Shown here: positions 24,112 to 35,533 of the stretch, one piece after another
How positions within the stretch are numbered: position 1 is the first letter of the stretch
Layout: the number at the start of each line of letters is the position of its first letter
Made by a program: the position numbers and the translations under genes
Source of the DNA: Diogma glabrata
Taxonomy: Eukaryota; Arthropoda; Insecta; Diptera; Cylindrotomidae
Direction: 5' to 3'
Assembly: GCA_963693315.1 (NCBI GenBank)
Contig: OY856186.1
Coordinates: 458,292,192 to 458,356,191, forward strand
Length of the DNA stretch: 64,000 nucleotides
Notes under the pieces: model-generated
Database searches by the model: none
The model's input: the letters and a program-made list of their open reading frames with translations, nothing else
Told to the model about the DNA's origin: nothing

Positions 24112-26498
24112 TGAATATTAAAATATTGATGACACGTAATTAAGCAAACCGATAGTCTGACTATACTCTTACTAAATTAAAGATACTCTAATAAAACTGA
24201 CACAAAAACCTACAGTATATCCCACATTTATCATTTTCTTCCATCCTCCATATCCAATATGTATGTAATCCATTCAATACAGATCTCATAAATTTTACTT
24301 AAATGATCTTACAATTTTGAAATCTGACTCTAACCACATAAATATGTTGTTTTTTGTATAAATTCTTTTCTTAACGATCAAAGATCAAGAGGTCTTGTTA
24401 AAAACTATATATTTATATCGTTTGTAACGACCAGTCCACACAACCTATGTTGATGGGTGTTAAAAATTATTGTCGTTTATGGTTTTTGTATGTTTTTCAA
24501 AAACGTTTATTTTTTTTTTTTTGTTTTTGGTTGAAAGAAATCGCACAACTTATATCAAGAATATCAAATTACAGTTAAAATATAACGTAACATGATTTAA
24601 AAAGTAACTAAAATTAATGATCAAACGTAAAATTTTACAAGATTTTTAAATTTATGAAAAATCATTTTCATCTTATTTTACAAATAAACATCAATTGTTT
24701 TAGGAAATGGTTCGTTTATAAAATAAATGATTTAAGAATATTTGCAGGAAGTAAGGTTTTTGGATTGTTATGATTTTTGGACATCTTATTTATCCTATAG
24801 AATTATAGATAGATCCACTAACTTTCAATCAATTCGAATTTAAAACAAACTTTGATAAATGTCAAAGTAGTTTTATAATTTTATTAGACAGCAAACATGC
24901 ATTAATATCTTCACAACAATCTCACTATTTCAGTAAATGGAAAAATTATGCTTATAAGACCATTCAATATTGATGTTAACTAATTTTTTTCAATAACTAA
25001 CCAAACCTATTAAGTTTCTAAATGTATAAAGATGTCTCCAAATCTGATAATTTAATTTGTTAATTCTCTCTCAACAGGACAACAGTTATAATATTTGAAT
25101 TTTTAAGATTAGTAAAAAAAAATCAATCTAAAAAACCAACAATACCTAATTGAATTTTAATTTTTTGATAAAACAAATAAAAATGTTAATAAATTTTGTT
25201 TGTAAATAACGCAAATTAAGATATCACAAAAGAGTTATGTTGTTGTTCGATAACAAAAAATATCAAATTTCAAAATTTTATTTTGAATCGAATTATTACA
25301 ATTTAAATTAATTTGTCTTATCTTTAATAGAGGAGAAACTCCTTCATATAATAATCGATTGGATTTAATAAATTCCAATGTAATCAATACCTCCGTTTGT
25401 TAGTTTAGTAACATATCCAATCGAAAGGTAAGATAACATAATATTTTTGTTTTTTTGTGGTAAAAAACTATTAAAAAATTGTTTGTATGTAAACAGAAAA
25501 CCAAAAAAATATCAACAAAAGATGTGAATTTAGTCACACTTCAATCGATTATTTTTAGTTTATTTTGGATATTTTTTTATTTTCTTATTTTCATTTGAAC
25601 TGGTAATTTTTGTCGGCATTTTATAGTAGTTTGTTTGTGAAATAAGAAACCAGATAAAAAAATAATAATAAAATAATATTTAACAAAGAATATATGAAAA
25701 ACATATAACATATTCTTTATATGATGTAACAACCAAATGTAAATTGTCAAATAGGAATAAGAAAATTTCATTAAAAATACACACAAGGCGCCATCAAAAT
25801 AATCTCGGATATGTGCAAACTTTCGTTGACATCAACAAAATACATTCTGACTCTTTTAATTAGAATACATACGTCCTTTTGTTTTCTAAGTGGTTTAAGG
25901 AATACCATATATGTACGGATAGTCGAAAACTCACACATCACAATAACAATGTTGCTGCTAAGTTAACCAAATTATGTTTTCTATAAAACTCTTGAAAACA
26001 TAATGTAATTTATGTAATGTTATGCTACATCAACACATATAAGGGAACATCTCTTATATAAGGGTATCAAACTACACGTATTACATAAGAGAAACACAAA
26101 ATATAATAATCGAGATATTAAAGAAAACTTACCGACACTTTGTTTTACACAAATAAACAAATATTTATATTTTTTATTTATTCTAGAAGTTGTTATGAGT
26201 TAGTAAACCAGTAAGGGTTAATTATTATTATTTAAAATAATTGGGCAACAAAAATCTGGTTTCGCAATAAAACTGGTTTGTGATTCTTATGAATCTTCAA
26301 GATTTGGCTAAGGAATTTGAATTATTTTGATGCTTATGAAATTCGACGGTACTATAGCGGCCACAAATAAGAAACCGTTGCACTATAAATTTGTGAATAT
26401 AAACATTTTGTCCGTTTGAATGGTTGATAGATCTAATACAATGATTTGAAATGTTTGATCTAATACAATTTCTAATACTTTAAATTGCAGAGCAAAAT
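24112..26498. other. AT-rich DNA without recognisable genes
   Basis: No inverted repeats with target duplications and no supported coding segment were found. The open frame at 25577-25786 is low-complexity and is not called. Confidence 0.5.
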
Positions 26499-26866
26499 GC
26501 ATGAAGCATAAGAAAAGCATAAGAAAATATATATATATACAGTCAGCGTCAAAAAAAAGTGTACAGCAAATAGTTCAACATTTACGAACTAATATATCTT
26601 AAAAGAAGAATGGAAAAATAAAATACATTTCATTTTTAAAAAGTGCATTAAGTATTAGTTTATTTTAACAAAAACAAAAATTCAATTATTTGTTGTTATC
26701 CTTGTAATTTTAAAATAAATGCAAAATGCTCTGATTTTACGCATCAAAAAAAAGTGTACACTCTCAAATTGTTTGTTTGTTTTTGTTATAACGGGATTTT
26801 TTCAACTCATTTTATTTTGGAAAAATAATCAAAATGGGTTACATAGTAGAACTCCGAGAAAAATAG

Positions 26867-27386
26867 TACATTATTTAATTAGGAGCTAAAGTGATACTTT
26901 TTGTGTTGAGTCTATAGTTTGACGGCCGACCGCAGGGAGGCCGACAATTATAGACGAAACACAAAAAGTCACTTTAGCTCCGAATTAAATATACTATTTT
27001 TTCGGCAAACGTTTAAATTTTTTATAAATATGAAATTAATACATCAAACTTTTTATAAATATGAATTTTTATCGTCATAATTACTTCCAAAAAAGAGAAA
27101 AAAACATTTAAATTTGTATAAATAAATTTTTTTATCAAAGCAGCCTTTTCAAAATTTCATAATATGAGAATCAACTTATTTTTTGTTGTCATGGTTATAC
27201 AATATGTTTGAAAAAATAACAAACTAACAAATAACAAATGCTACTTTACAGCCTCCGTAATATAAAATAAAAATGGCGTTACCTTTGCTGTCGCTAGACG
27301 TTACTTTTGCTGTCAGGCTAAAAAGTAAGACTTTAGCTAACTGCCTAGCGGCAGTAAAGTTAAACTTTACAGCCGTTTGCCGAAAA
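26867..27386 (+). mobile_element. Bipartite MITE-like repeat, copy 2 (nested)
   Basis: Nearly identical to 1024-1530 and in the same orientation. It sits inside the left arm of the Tc1-like element, splitting a sequence that is continuous in the right arm (CTCCGAGAAAAAAATTAG). The junctions fall in an A-run, so the target duplication cannot be resolved. Relative to copy 1 it has an extra GACGTTACTTTTGCTGTC repeat near 27298. It is younger than the Tc1 rearrangement. Confidence 0.85.
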
Positions 27387-27388
27387 AA

Positions 27389-27928
27389 TTAGTTATTTAT
27401 AAGAAAAACCAAAAAAAGTCTCGAATATGCAAAAAAGCATATATTTGAAGACATTACGTTTTGGAATAAGTGCTTATTCAGTGACGAGTGTAAAATACAA
27501 ATTTTGTAAAATAGAAATATGCTTTTTAGCATATTCGAGACTTTTTTTTGGTTTTTCTTATAAATAACTAATTTTTTTCTCGGAGTTCTACCATGTAACC
27601 CATTTTTATGCAGAGTACGGCGAACGGTCCTGGCACTTATTCCTGCTCCTAATGTTTCTGCGAGTTCCACAGCTATTCTGACTGTACTTGCAGACGGATT
27701 AGCCCCAACCCTTCGCGCTATCGCTCTTTTGTCCACAACTGACAAAATTGGCGGCCTGCCAGAACGGGGAAGATCTTTTACACTTCTCAAATGTTTGAAA
27801 TTGAATAGTATTTTTTTCACAGTATTATGACTTCTGTCGATAATACCAGCAATTTCCATCAGAGATTTGACTAAAGATGCTAATTTTACCACTAAATTAC
27901 GTGTTTCTATTGTAGTTTATTTGGACAT
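27389..27928 (-). pseudogene. Tc1-like transposase, N-terminal fragment
   Basis: A likely ATG at 27926-27928 is followed by TAA three codons later. After that the frame stays open and encodes the paired-type DNA-binding region: a first helix-turn-helix (IAGIIDRSHNTVKKIL), the GRPR-like box RSGRPPIL, and a second helix-turn-helix (GISARTVRRTLHKNGL) ending TPRKK. It then runs into the palindrome centre and turns to nonsense. The next family segment, FWNKCLFSDE with the first catalytic Asp, lies on the plus strand at about 27454-27483. Intact Tc1 transposases have about 340 residues. The second Asp and the last acidic residue of the DDE/D triad are absent. Non-functional. Confidence 0.85.
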
Positions 27929-29080
27929 GTTGAATAATATTAAATTATTATTATTGGAATAATAATAACTGCACGGATCTTCGACACGAAGATATCGACA
28001 ATGCAACAAAACAAAATAAAATGAGTTGTAAAAATCCCGTTATAACAAAAAACAATCAAACAATTTGAGAGTGTATACTTTTTTTTGATGCGTAAAATCA
28101 GAGCATTTTGCAATTTTTTTTAAATTACAAGGATAACAACAAATAGTTGAATTTTTGTTTTTGTTAAAATAAACTAATACTTAATGCACTTTTTAAAAAT
28201 GAAATGCATTTTATTTTTCCATTCTTCTTTTAAGATATATTAATTCGTAAATGTTGAACTATTTGCTGTACACTTCTTTTGACGCTGACTGTATATACAT
28301 AACAGCATGAAGCATAAGAAAATATACCATATATTTTTATTAAATCCTTAAAATCAACTATTCTAGTACTTGTGAAAGTAAACTAGCATATTATGCTACG
28401 ATCATGTAATGACGGATATTAATACTTGAATTGAAGATTTCTTGAATTGAAATTCAAGATGGCGTTTGACTAAGTAAACAAGATTCATGTCTAGTGGATA
28501 ATTATTAGATTTTCGAAGTTTTCTTCCAACGCTAAACCGATATCATAAATCAAAAGAATTTTTATTCTATATAGTGTGTAAATTTAATATAAACTGTGCT
28601 GTATTACATACTTTTATCATTTTATTATCAATAGTTGATACGTGGATAGTGTGCATAACTGTAAACTTTATTTTGTAAACTTAAGTTCAGTGTTAAAATT
28701 TGTGGATACTAGTATTTTATCACATTTAATATAAATTTCCGTACGAAATATTGTGCTTAACTAAAAACTTATTTTGTATACATAGTTCAAAATTTCTATG
28801 ACTAACATATGTTAAATATTTTGCAAAATTTCGCAAATAAATTGTAAGATAGATTCAGTACAAGGTTGTATATTAATCAATTAATTTTTCAATACCGTAA
28901 TATCATCTTAATAATAAGTGCATATACTGCTGTTATATAAATTATTTTGCTTAACCTTTAAAATAAACATCATCAACAATAGGCGATTTTTAATTATCTA
29001 AAACTCTTATATTGTACTTAATTTAAAATAAATCTTAACCTGAAAACTAAAGCTCAAAGGATACATAAAAACACTTCAAT

Positions 29081-29872
29081 ATGGGAACTGAACAAAGAAG
29101 TACCCGTCAAAATGCAAATACCACTAATGTTAAAAACAATGCACTTTCTGTATTAAGCGGGCAGGAAAAATCACCTATATCCTTGGCTGATATTGATGCA
29201 AAACTAGATAAATACTTTAGCAATCTGTCTGAGAAAATAGTTTCAATTACTGAGGACCTAAAAACCCAAATTAAGGATATATCAAAGAATTGTGAAGAAA
29301 AAACTTCTAAGATTAAGTGTGACCTAATAATATTGGAACGTAAAATTAATTCGGAGTTCGATGCTCTTCGTAAGGATTATGAGCTTATCTTGTCTGGAAT
29401 TCCGTATAAAGAAGATGAAAATCTTTATAATATTTTTAAATCATTGTCCAGTATTTTGGGATATGGTGGCATGAGCAAGAACAACCTGTTGCAACCTCTT
29501 CCCGAGGTTGAACTACATCGATTAAGAGCTAGTACCTCCAATATTAATCAGCACCCTGCCATCATCATCAAATTTGCTACGAAATTTCATAAAAACAACT
29601 TCCTGCATCGGTATTTGAAAATGGGAAAACAACTACTACTTAACAGTGTGGATGGTTTTCAGGATAAGTCGCGTATTTACATTCAACAGAACTTGACCCC
29701 AGAATACTATAAGGTGCATAAGATGGCTCTATCTTTGAAAAAGTCTCATAAAATTCAACATATAAAAATCTTTAATGGGACGGTGTATGTACAGCTAACA
29801 AACAGAGATTCTCTTGTTGCATTTTATCATGTGGATGAACTAGTTAAGGCGGTGGAAGCTAATTCCTCATAA
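29081..29872 (+). CDS. LINE ORF1 protein
   Basis: Predicted 263 residues. The Ser/Asn-rich N-terminus is followed by a heptad-rich coiled coil (about 35-95), then a region starting ELILSGIPYKEDENL that matches the RRM-like core of non-LTR ORF1 proteins of L1/CR1 type, and a basic C-terminal domain (about 170-245). No CCHC zinc knuckle is visible. Such proteins bind element RNA and assist its return to DNA. The start is the first ATG of the open frame, with ACACTTCAATATGG context. The frame is intact end to end, which argues for a fairly young copy. Confidence 0.85.
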   Translation: MGTEQRSTRQNANTTNVKNNALSVLSGQEKSPISLADIDAKLDKYFSNLSEKIVSITEDLKTQIKDISKNCEEKTSKIKCDLIILERKINSEFDALRKDYELILSGIPYKEDENLYNIFKSLSSILGYGGMSKNNLLQPLPEVELHRLRASTSNINQHPAIIIKFATKFHKNNFLHRYLKMGKQLLLNSVDGFQDKSRIYIQQNLTPEYYKVHKMALSLKKSHKIQHIKIFNGTVYVQLTNRDSLVAFYHVDELVKAVEANSS

Positions 29873-30290
29873 TCAAGGCTCCACCTGACATGTAATTTTG
29901 ATTAATGATCTACTTTAATTTGAAGTGAATAAAATTATAAAAGTTTAGAAATTACTATAAAACTCTAATCAAAATCAAAATAACTAAGTGTAAATTAGTG
30001 TTAATCATTTAATTATTTTTTTATTTTTTATTTATTCTTTTGATATTTGTATAAGCAGTAATACATTTTGTTTATTTTTAGATATTTTTAGCATATAGGA
30101 TTTTTTTGGTGGCATTATAGTAACAGGTATTATTGCTATTATTTGTTTTTCTCTTTTGGTATATTAATCTAAATTTATATTAAGATAATTTTACAAATCT
30201 TACGGGTTTTCCTGATACAGCTTTGTGTACAATTTATTTATTTCATTATCTGTTTGTTTGTTTTCGGCTTGACCTTCCTTTTCTTTAAAA
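29873..30290 (+). other. Inter-ORF spacer of the LINE
   Basis: AT-rich, with no reading frame. It separates ORF1 from ORF2 and may hold signals for ORF2 translation, but none can be named from sequence. Confidence 0.6.
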
Positions 30291-32630
30291 ATGAATATTA
30301 AGAATATAGTATTGAAATCGTCATTCAAATCTAAGAGCAATGGTTTCAACTTTGCTCATTTGAATCCGGGATCCATATTGTCAAATTTTGATGAGCTTAA
30401 AAACATACTTAATGGCGTACCACTACATTTGATTGCAATATCTGAAACCTGGTTGAAAGAGAAACATAATGATCAGTTGGCCTTTATCCCTGACTTTAAT
30501 TTGATTCGTAAGGATCGGGTCGGCCGTCGCGGAGGTGGAGTTGCTCTATACATTAACCAATCCTTGAAATTTAAAATTATTAGGAAAAACTCATCTTCAT
30601 CTGATTTCGACATGATCTTTATTGAAGTTACGAACAATATTAATGAAAAATTGCTTGTAGGAGTTATTTATGTTCCGCCAAAGGTAAAATTTAGTACTAA
30701 ATTCAAAAGAGTTCTCAACGCATTGTCCAGTAAATACGATGATATTTTGATACTTGGCGACTTTAATATAAATTTATTAGCCTCTGATCGTAGCGCTCAC
30801 AAATTCAAAGAAATTATTAACTCGTATGGTATTTCTCCTGCCTCAATGGAACCAACTAATTTTGTAGATAATAGCTCTACGTGTATTGACCTACTATTGC
30901 TCAAACACTTGCGTAAGATTGGTTTTTTTACTCAATTGTCAATGCCTGGATTGTACACCACACATGATATGATATTTGGTGCCTACAACTTTGAAGTTAA
31001 CTGCAAACATCAACAAAACTGTATCTATCGGCGTAATTTGAACCGTATCGATTCACATAAATTGATTGAGGAAGCTCAAATGTTGAACTGGAATGTAATT
31101 TATAATATTTTGGATGTTAATGAGAAATTGACTTATTTCAACAGTCTAGTACTTTCACTATTAAATCGGTTTGCTCCTCTCAGGCTTATTAAACTAAAAA
31201 AAATTAATGATGATTCATGGTTTGACTCTGATATACTTATTCATATCAATATACGAAACTATTTATATAATTGTTGGAAGCTCAATAAAACTCCACATAA
31301 TTGGGTACGTTTTACTAAATATAGGAACAAAGTTAGTCAAATTATAAAAAAAGCCAAGTTTAATAATTTCAAGAAAGTATTTAATACTGATCTGCCACCA
31401 AAAGTTTTGTGGTCAAATTTTAAAAAGCACGGTCTTACAAATGCTAATCCAACTGCTATTAGTAACCATTCGCCTTCTGATTTCAGTAGCTACTTCTCTT
31501 CTGGTTCAACTTCGCATACTCAACATCTAAGTTCTAACAATTTGTCATCTATATCCACAGAGAATTCTTTCTATTTTGACAATGTATCTGAACTTGAAGT
31601 TTGTAAAATTATTAGAGAAATAAAGTCTAACGCAATAGGAACAGATGATATCCCAATTAACTTCGTTATTTTATTGCTACCAATCATATCTAAAGTTGTG
31701 ACACACATTATAAATACAGCTATAACAAAATCCATTTTCCCTAAAACTTGGAAGGCTGCATTTGTAATACCCGTACCCAAGAAATCTACTCCTGAATATA
31801 TTCAGGACTTTAGGCCGATAAGCATTTTGCCTTGCTTATCTAAAGTCTTGGAAAACATTTTGAAGAAACAATTGTTGGCTCACCTCAATAAAAATAACAT
31901 GATTCATCAATTTCAGTCTGGTTTTCGTGAAAGTCACACTACAACCTCTGCACTAATAAAAATAATAGATGACTTGAGTACATCCATCTCTGCAGGTAAA
32001 ATTTCCTACCTTGTTTTGTTGGACTTCTCTAAAGCTTTTGATTCAGTGGATCACATTATACTACTAGAAAAACTACGAAGTCAATACAATTTATCGAACA
32101 GTGCTTTAGCTCTTTTTCATTCTTACTTATCTGATAGAGGTCAGATAGTACGAGTTGGTGATACATATTCTGGCATGTTGTACACATCTGCTGGAGTCCC
32201 TCAAGGTTCTATTCTTGGGCCGTTATTATTTATGATGTTTATTAATGACATTCATTTATCTATTAGTGATGTATCCTTCCACCTCTTTGCTGATGACCTA
32301 CAGTTATACGACTCAGCATCGATAGAAAATAATATTGCCTGCGTAAGTAGAATAAATGCGACTCTGATATTGATCTCTGAATGGGCGAAAAGGAATAAAA
32401 TAAAAATTAACCCAGCTAAGTCTCAAGCAATGATTATTGCTAGCAATAAAACTAATATAAATAACTTAAATGCAACTCAACTTTTTATTGATGGTCAAGT
32501 AATCCAACTACATAATAAAGTAAGAAACTTGGGCCTGATTGTAAACAATTTTCTTAATTGGGATGACCACGTTTCAAAAATTTGCTCCAAGGTTTACATG
32601 CAAGTTATACGCCCTGTGATATTAGATTAA
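30291..32630 (+). CDS. LINE ORF2: endonuclease and reverse transcriptase, frameshifted
   Basis: Predicted 779 residues before a premature stop. An APE-type endonuclease spans about 20-230, with ISETWL (catalytic Glu), DRVGRRGGGVALYI and ILGDFNIN. The usual SDH motif near its end reads TTHD, possibly weakening cleavage. The reverse transcriptase spans about 440-745, with FRPISILPCLSKVLE, QSGFRESHTTTSAL, LLDFSKAFDSVDH, GVPQGSILGPLLF and the catalytic FADDLQLY at about residue 665. The enzyme nicks target DNA and primes reverse transcription there. The frame breaks near 32600 inside the thumb region, and the remainder is in another frame (32582-33085). Confidence 0.9.
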   Translation: MNIKNIVLKSSFKSKSNGFNFAHLNPGSILSNFDELKNILNGVPLHLIAISETWLKEKHNDQLAFIPDFNLIRKDRVGRRGGGVALYINQSLKFKIIRKNSSSSDFDMIFIEVTNNINEKLLVGVIYVPPKVKFSTKFKRVLNALSSKYDDILILGDFNINLLASDRSAHKFKEIINSYGISPASMEPTNFVDNSSTCIDLLLLKHLRKIGFFTQLSMPGLYTTHDMIFGAYNFEVNCKHQQNCIYRRNLNRIDSHKLIEEAQMLNWNVIYNILDVNEKLTYFNSLVLSLLNRFAPLRLIKLKKINDDSWFDSDILIHINIRNYLYNCWKLNKTPHNWVRFTKYRNKVSQIIKKAKFNNFKKVFNTDLPPKVLWSNFKKHGLTNANPTAISNHSPSDFSSYFSSGSTSHTQHLSSNNLSSISTENSFYFDNVSELEVCKIIREIKSNAIGTDDIPINFVILLLPIISKVVTHIINTAITKSIFPKTWKAAFVIPVPKKSTPEYIQDFRPISILPCLSKVLENILKKQLLAHLNKNNMIHQFQSGFRESHTTTSALIKIIDDLSTSISAGKISYLVLLDFSKAFDSVDHIILLEKLRSQYNLSNSALALFHSYLSDRGQIVRVGDTYSGMLYTSAGVPQGSILGPLLFMMFINDIHLSISDVSFHLFADDLQLYDSASIENNIACVSRINATLILISEWAKRNKIKINPAKSQAMIIASNKTNINNLNATQLFIDGQVIQLHNKVRNLGLIVNNFLNWDDHVSKICSKVYMQVIRPVILD

Positions 32631-33085
32631 AACTAGTCCAATCATTAATAGTTCCGCATCTAATATATTGTGCTCCTATTTACGCTGGATGTTCAGAGGC
32701 CGGCTGGAAAAAACTTAATGTTGCTTATAACTCTTGTGCTAGGTATATATATAATAAAAAGATGGGTGAATCGATTTCACACTATTCTAAATTGATTTTG
32801 AGTTGCTCTCTCCGTAACTACCTAGATTTTATTTCGTTGCTTTTTTTATATAAATTAATCAACTTAAAAAAACCGAACTATTTGTATGAAAAGATAAATC
32901 TATCTAGATCGACCAGGACACTAAATATAAATTTACCAATTAATTGCAATTCTAAAGCCCGACAATCGTCCTTTTTCGTTCATGCTATTAAAGTTTGGAA
33001 TTCATTGGATCATAGCATAAAGTCTGCTGGCTCTTTTGGAACATTTAAAAGACTGTCATTTGAATTTCTATCTTCCAAAGCCTAA
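32582..33085 (+). pseudogene. LINE ORF2, C-terminal part in shifted frame
   Basis: It continues ORF2 after the frameshift. It contains DIRLKLVQSLIVPHLIYC (thumb/connection), the YNSCARYIYN motif and a C-terminal VWNSLDHSIKSAGSFGTFKR block typical of jockey/CR1-type ORF2 ends. The stop is at 33083-33085. About ten residues expected between SKVY and the DIRLKL block look compressed, so a small deletion rather than a single-base slip is likely. Together the two parts would give about 930 residues. Confidence 0.85.
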
Positions 33086-33736
33086 TCCAAACTGTAACTT
33101 TACTATCGGAGTCAGAATATAATATATCTAGTTACTCTTTGTCGAGCATAAATAGATAGAAAATTAAATAAATAAAAAAATTAACAAATAAGTAATTATA
33201 GATGAATGTCGATTAATAGATAAATAGATAAAGACATGAATTCATTAATTAATAAATATAAAATCACACATGATCTGGGAACCAACTAATCATATATATG
33301 GAATGAAAAACAATTGTATGTGCCAACTGAGGGAAATAAGTGATGGTGAAGTATGAAAACTATATTTGCAATTATCGTTTATTTTAAAATTGCACTAATT
33401 ATTAATTATTAAAATAATTTAATTTAATTATCATAAATAGAGCTTAGCTTAGTTTTTTTTTCGGTTCTATTGTGTTTATCTTTTTCATTAGTTTAACCTG
33501 TTTTGCTATGTAAATAAATTTTAAATGTATTACGTTTTGCTGGTAATTTTAAGTTTACATTACTTTCTTGTTTATTAAGTATACAATTTACACCATCTTG
33601 AATTCTAAAAATATTATATAATTGAAAATATACATAAGAAAATTTACTTGCCTGCAAGTAGATTGTAAAAAGGCTACGCCTTAGATGTATATATGCTGAT
33701 TTAATTTGAAATAAATAAAAAAAAAAAAAAAAAAAT
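33086..33736 (+). other. 3' UTR and A-rich tail of the LINE
   Basis: AT-rich and non-coding. It has GGCTACGCC hairpin sequence at about 33672, AATAAATAAA near 33709, and then a run of about 18 A. This marks the 3' end of the inserted copy. Confidence 0.7.
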
Positions 33737-33985
33737 ACACGAGTATTAACCGGGATACGAAACGAACCGTAGGCGAGTTTCGTATGGTATATGCTAGTGT
33801 ATTAATAACCATTACATGAAAGTGGCATACGCTATTTTTTCTACACCCAGTAAATAACGAAGAACGAAAATTTCAATTTTCAAATTTCAAAGTCCAATTT
33901 TTTTTCCCATACGAAAATTTCAACAAACGTCAAGTGCATAGCATTGTTTGATTGAAAAACTAAGGGGTTTCTTTCTATTGATTAA
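33737..33985. repeat. Flank with ATACGAAAC/GTTTCGTAT hairpin
   Basis: Just 3' of the LINE tail, ATACGAAAC and GTTTCGTAT form a 9-bp stem around a 13-base loop (about 33756-33786). No other feature recognised. Confidence 0.35.
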
Positions 33986-34036
33986 AAATCTGTATCGTAA
34001 TAAAATCTGTATCGTAATAAAATCTGTATCGAAATG
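33986..34036 (+). repeat. Three tandem 17-bp units
   Basis: Unit AAAATCTGTATCGTAAT repeated three times. The last copy has one substitution (GAAAT). Confidence 0.85.
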
Positions 34037-34917
34037 AATATCATTATAAAACGGATTTTGGTCATATAAGTGTATTTTTATAGTACGGGTGTAGGAAAAA
34101 AATTTATAAAAATATTAAAATTCGGATATTTAACACAAACATCAGTGTAGTTTAAAAAATTTGCCAAAATCTTTAAATATAATGTATAGACTATAGTTAG
34201 TAACTGATTTCACGGGCGCACGCAGAAAAAGTTTTAGGGGGTCCAAGGATTTTTTTTAATAAAAATTGTTGTGTAGGAATTAAAACAACACACATAGATA
34301 CCTTTTAAGACCTGGGTCCCACAAGAACATGCGTGTTAAGCTTTTTAAACCTTTGTGGATTGAACGCCCACGGGACTATTGATTCGGGCAAAGAATTTCA
34401 TTTGTACGATGTAGATCGGTGTGTTTCGATCGGTTGTTGATCTTTTATTTCGAAAAACGTATTGGCTGTCAGCAGACTGGTCTTCCAAAAGTTTTTATAT
34501 GTGTGTATCAGTGAGGTCAGAGTTTAAAAAATAAATTTCCTGTTGACGTTTTAAAACTTCCCGATTTTTCCTGTTTCTTTTAGGAAAAACTTCCCATGAA
34601 GCTTTCAATTAAAAAAAATATACAAATATATAAATCCAATTGTTTATATTATATGAAAACTTCAAAAACCAGCACCATAACAATATTTGTTTCGACTCTT
34701 CATACAACTTGTGGAATATAAGATAGTATTGCTATGAAAAAGAATATTAAATCTAAATCTCAATTAAATCGATACGTATCAAAATAATGATACAAAACTC
34801 CCAATTTTTTAATTAGTTTCAAAATGAATCGATGCATAGAGAGCAGGCATCTGGTAGTTGCAGGTGATTTTATTTTTCGTTTCGTAGTGTGAAAATATTC
34901 TTGAAACTTAGATAATA

Positions 34918-35533
34918 TCCCGAGCAGAAATTTCTCAGGGCTCAAGTAAGGTCCTGATCAGGTTTGCCCTAATCCGGATCAGGCGTTGGTAGGGCAGCCT
35001 GATTGGGCCCTGATCATGAGTGTAACGCTTTTGCCCTATCAGGTCCTGATTTAACTTACCGGATCAGACACTGATTGGGATAATCGGATCAGGCTCGGAT
35101 TGGGATATCCGGACCAGACCCTGATATAAATTTATATATTATATACATAAATTAATCAAATTAAAATGAAAAAAAGTACAATGGAAAAAATTAAAACATA
35201 CATACATACCACCTTAATCACTCTTATTTTAGTCTTTGAGCCGAGAAGCGATAACTAAAATATACATGAAACGATTTTAACTATATATTTCTAAAGTGGA
35301 TAATATTCTGGTGAATTTTAACCAATTGAAATTTCAGCCAGGGTTCAAATACGAAAAACCTGATCAGGGCCGGATATATTCAAATAAGGTTAACCTTAAA
35401 AGTGTATTCTAAATCAGGTCCGGAACAGGCCCACATCAGATTGCCCTAATAGGGATTGCCGTTGTAGGACTGACCAGGCCCTGATCACGTCCTGACTGTA
35501 TTCAGGTTTTCCCTAATTGATTTCTGCTCGGGA
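34918..35533. mobile_element. 616-bp MITE built on CTGATC motifs
   Basis: The ends TCCCGAGCAGAAAT and ATTTCTGCTCGGGA are perfect 14-base inverted repeats. Both subterminal regions (about 34940-35125 and 35360-35515) are GC-rich and packed with short CCTGATCAGG, GGATCAGG and CCCTGATC motifs in both orientations. The central 230 bp is AT-rich. Dense subterminal motif arrays are typical of transposase-binding regions. No clear target duplication and no coding capacity. The superfamily is undetermined. Confidence 0.8.

Larger units (their letters stand above)
26540..28291. mobile_element. Palindromic Tc1-like element with nested MITE
   Basis: The ends are CAGTCAGCGTCAAAA on the left and the complement of TTTTGACGCTGACTG on the right, flanked by TA on both sides (26538-26539, 28292-28293). 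Similarity between the arms extends about 270 bp inward and continues past a gap: AAAATGGGTTACAT..TAGAACTCCGAG at 26831-26858 is the complement of 27579-27606. Both ends therefore derive from the same end of a Tc1 transposon, a foldback derivative. The left arm lacks most of the transposase N-terminal coding sequence that the right arm retains. The MITE at 26867-27386 inserted later. Confidence 0.88.
28630..33736 (+). mobile_element. Non-LTR retrotransposon, jockey/CR1-like
   Basis: About 5.1 kb with 5' UTR, ORF1, a 418-bp spacer, ORF2 and a 3' UTR ending in an A-rich tail (33712-33736). The putative 5' UTR holds two diverged ~100-bp direct units: TAACTGTAAACTTTATTTTGTA near 28659 and TAACTAAAAACTTATTTTGTA near 28758, each followed by A(G)TTCA. 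A small hairpin AAGGC-TAC-GCCTT lies 50 bp before the tail. The exact 5' end and target duplication were not found. The ORF2 C-terminal region looks most like Daphne/CR1-type elements, but the clade is uncertain. Confidence 0.85.
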
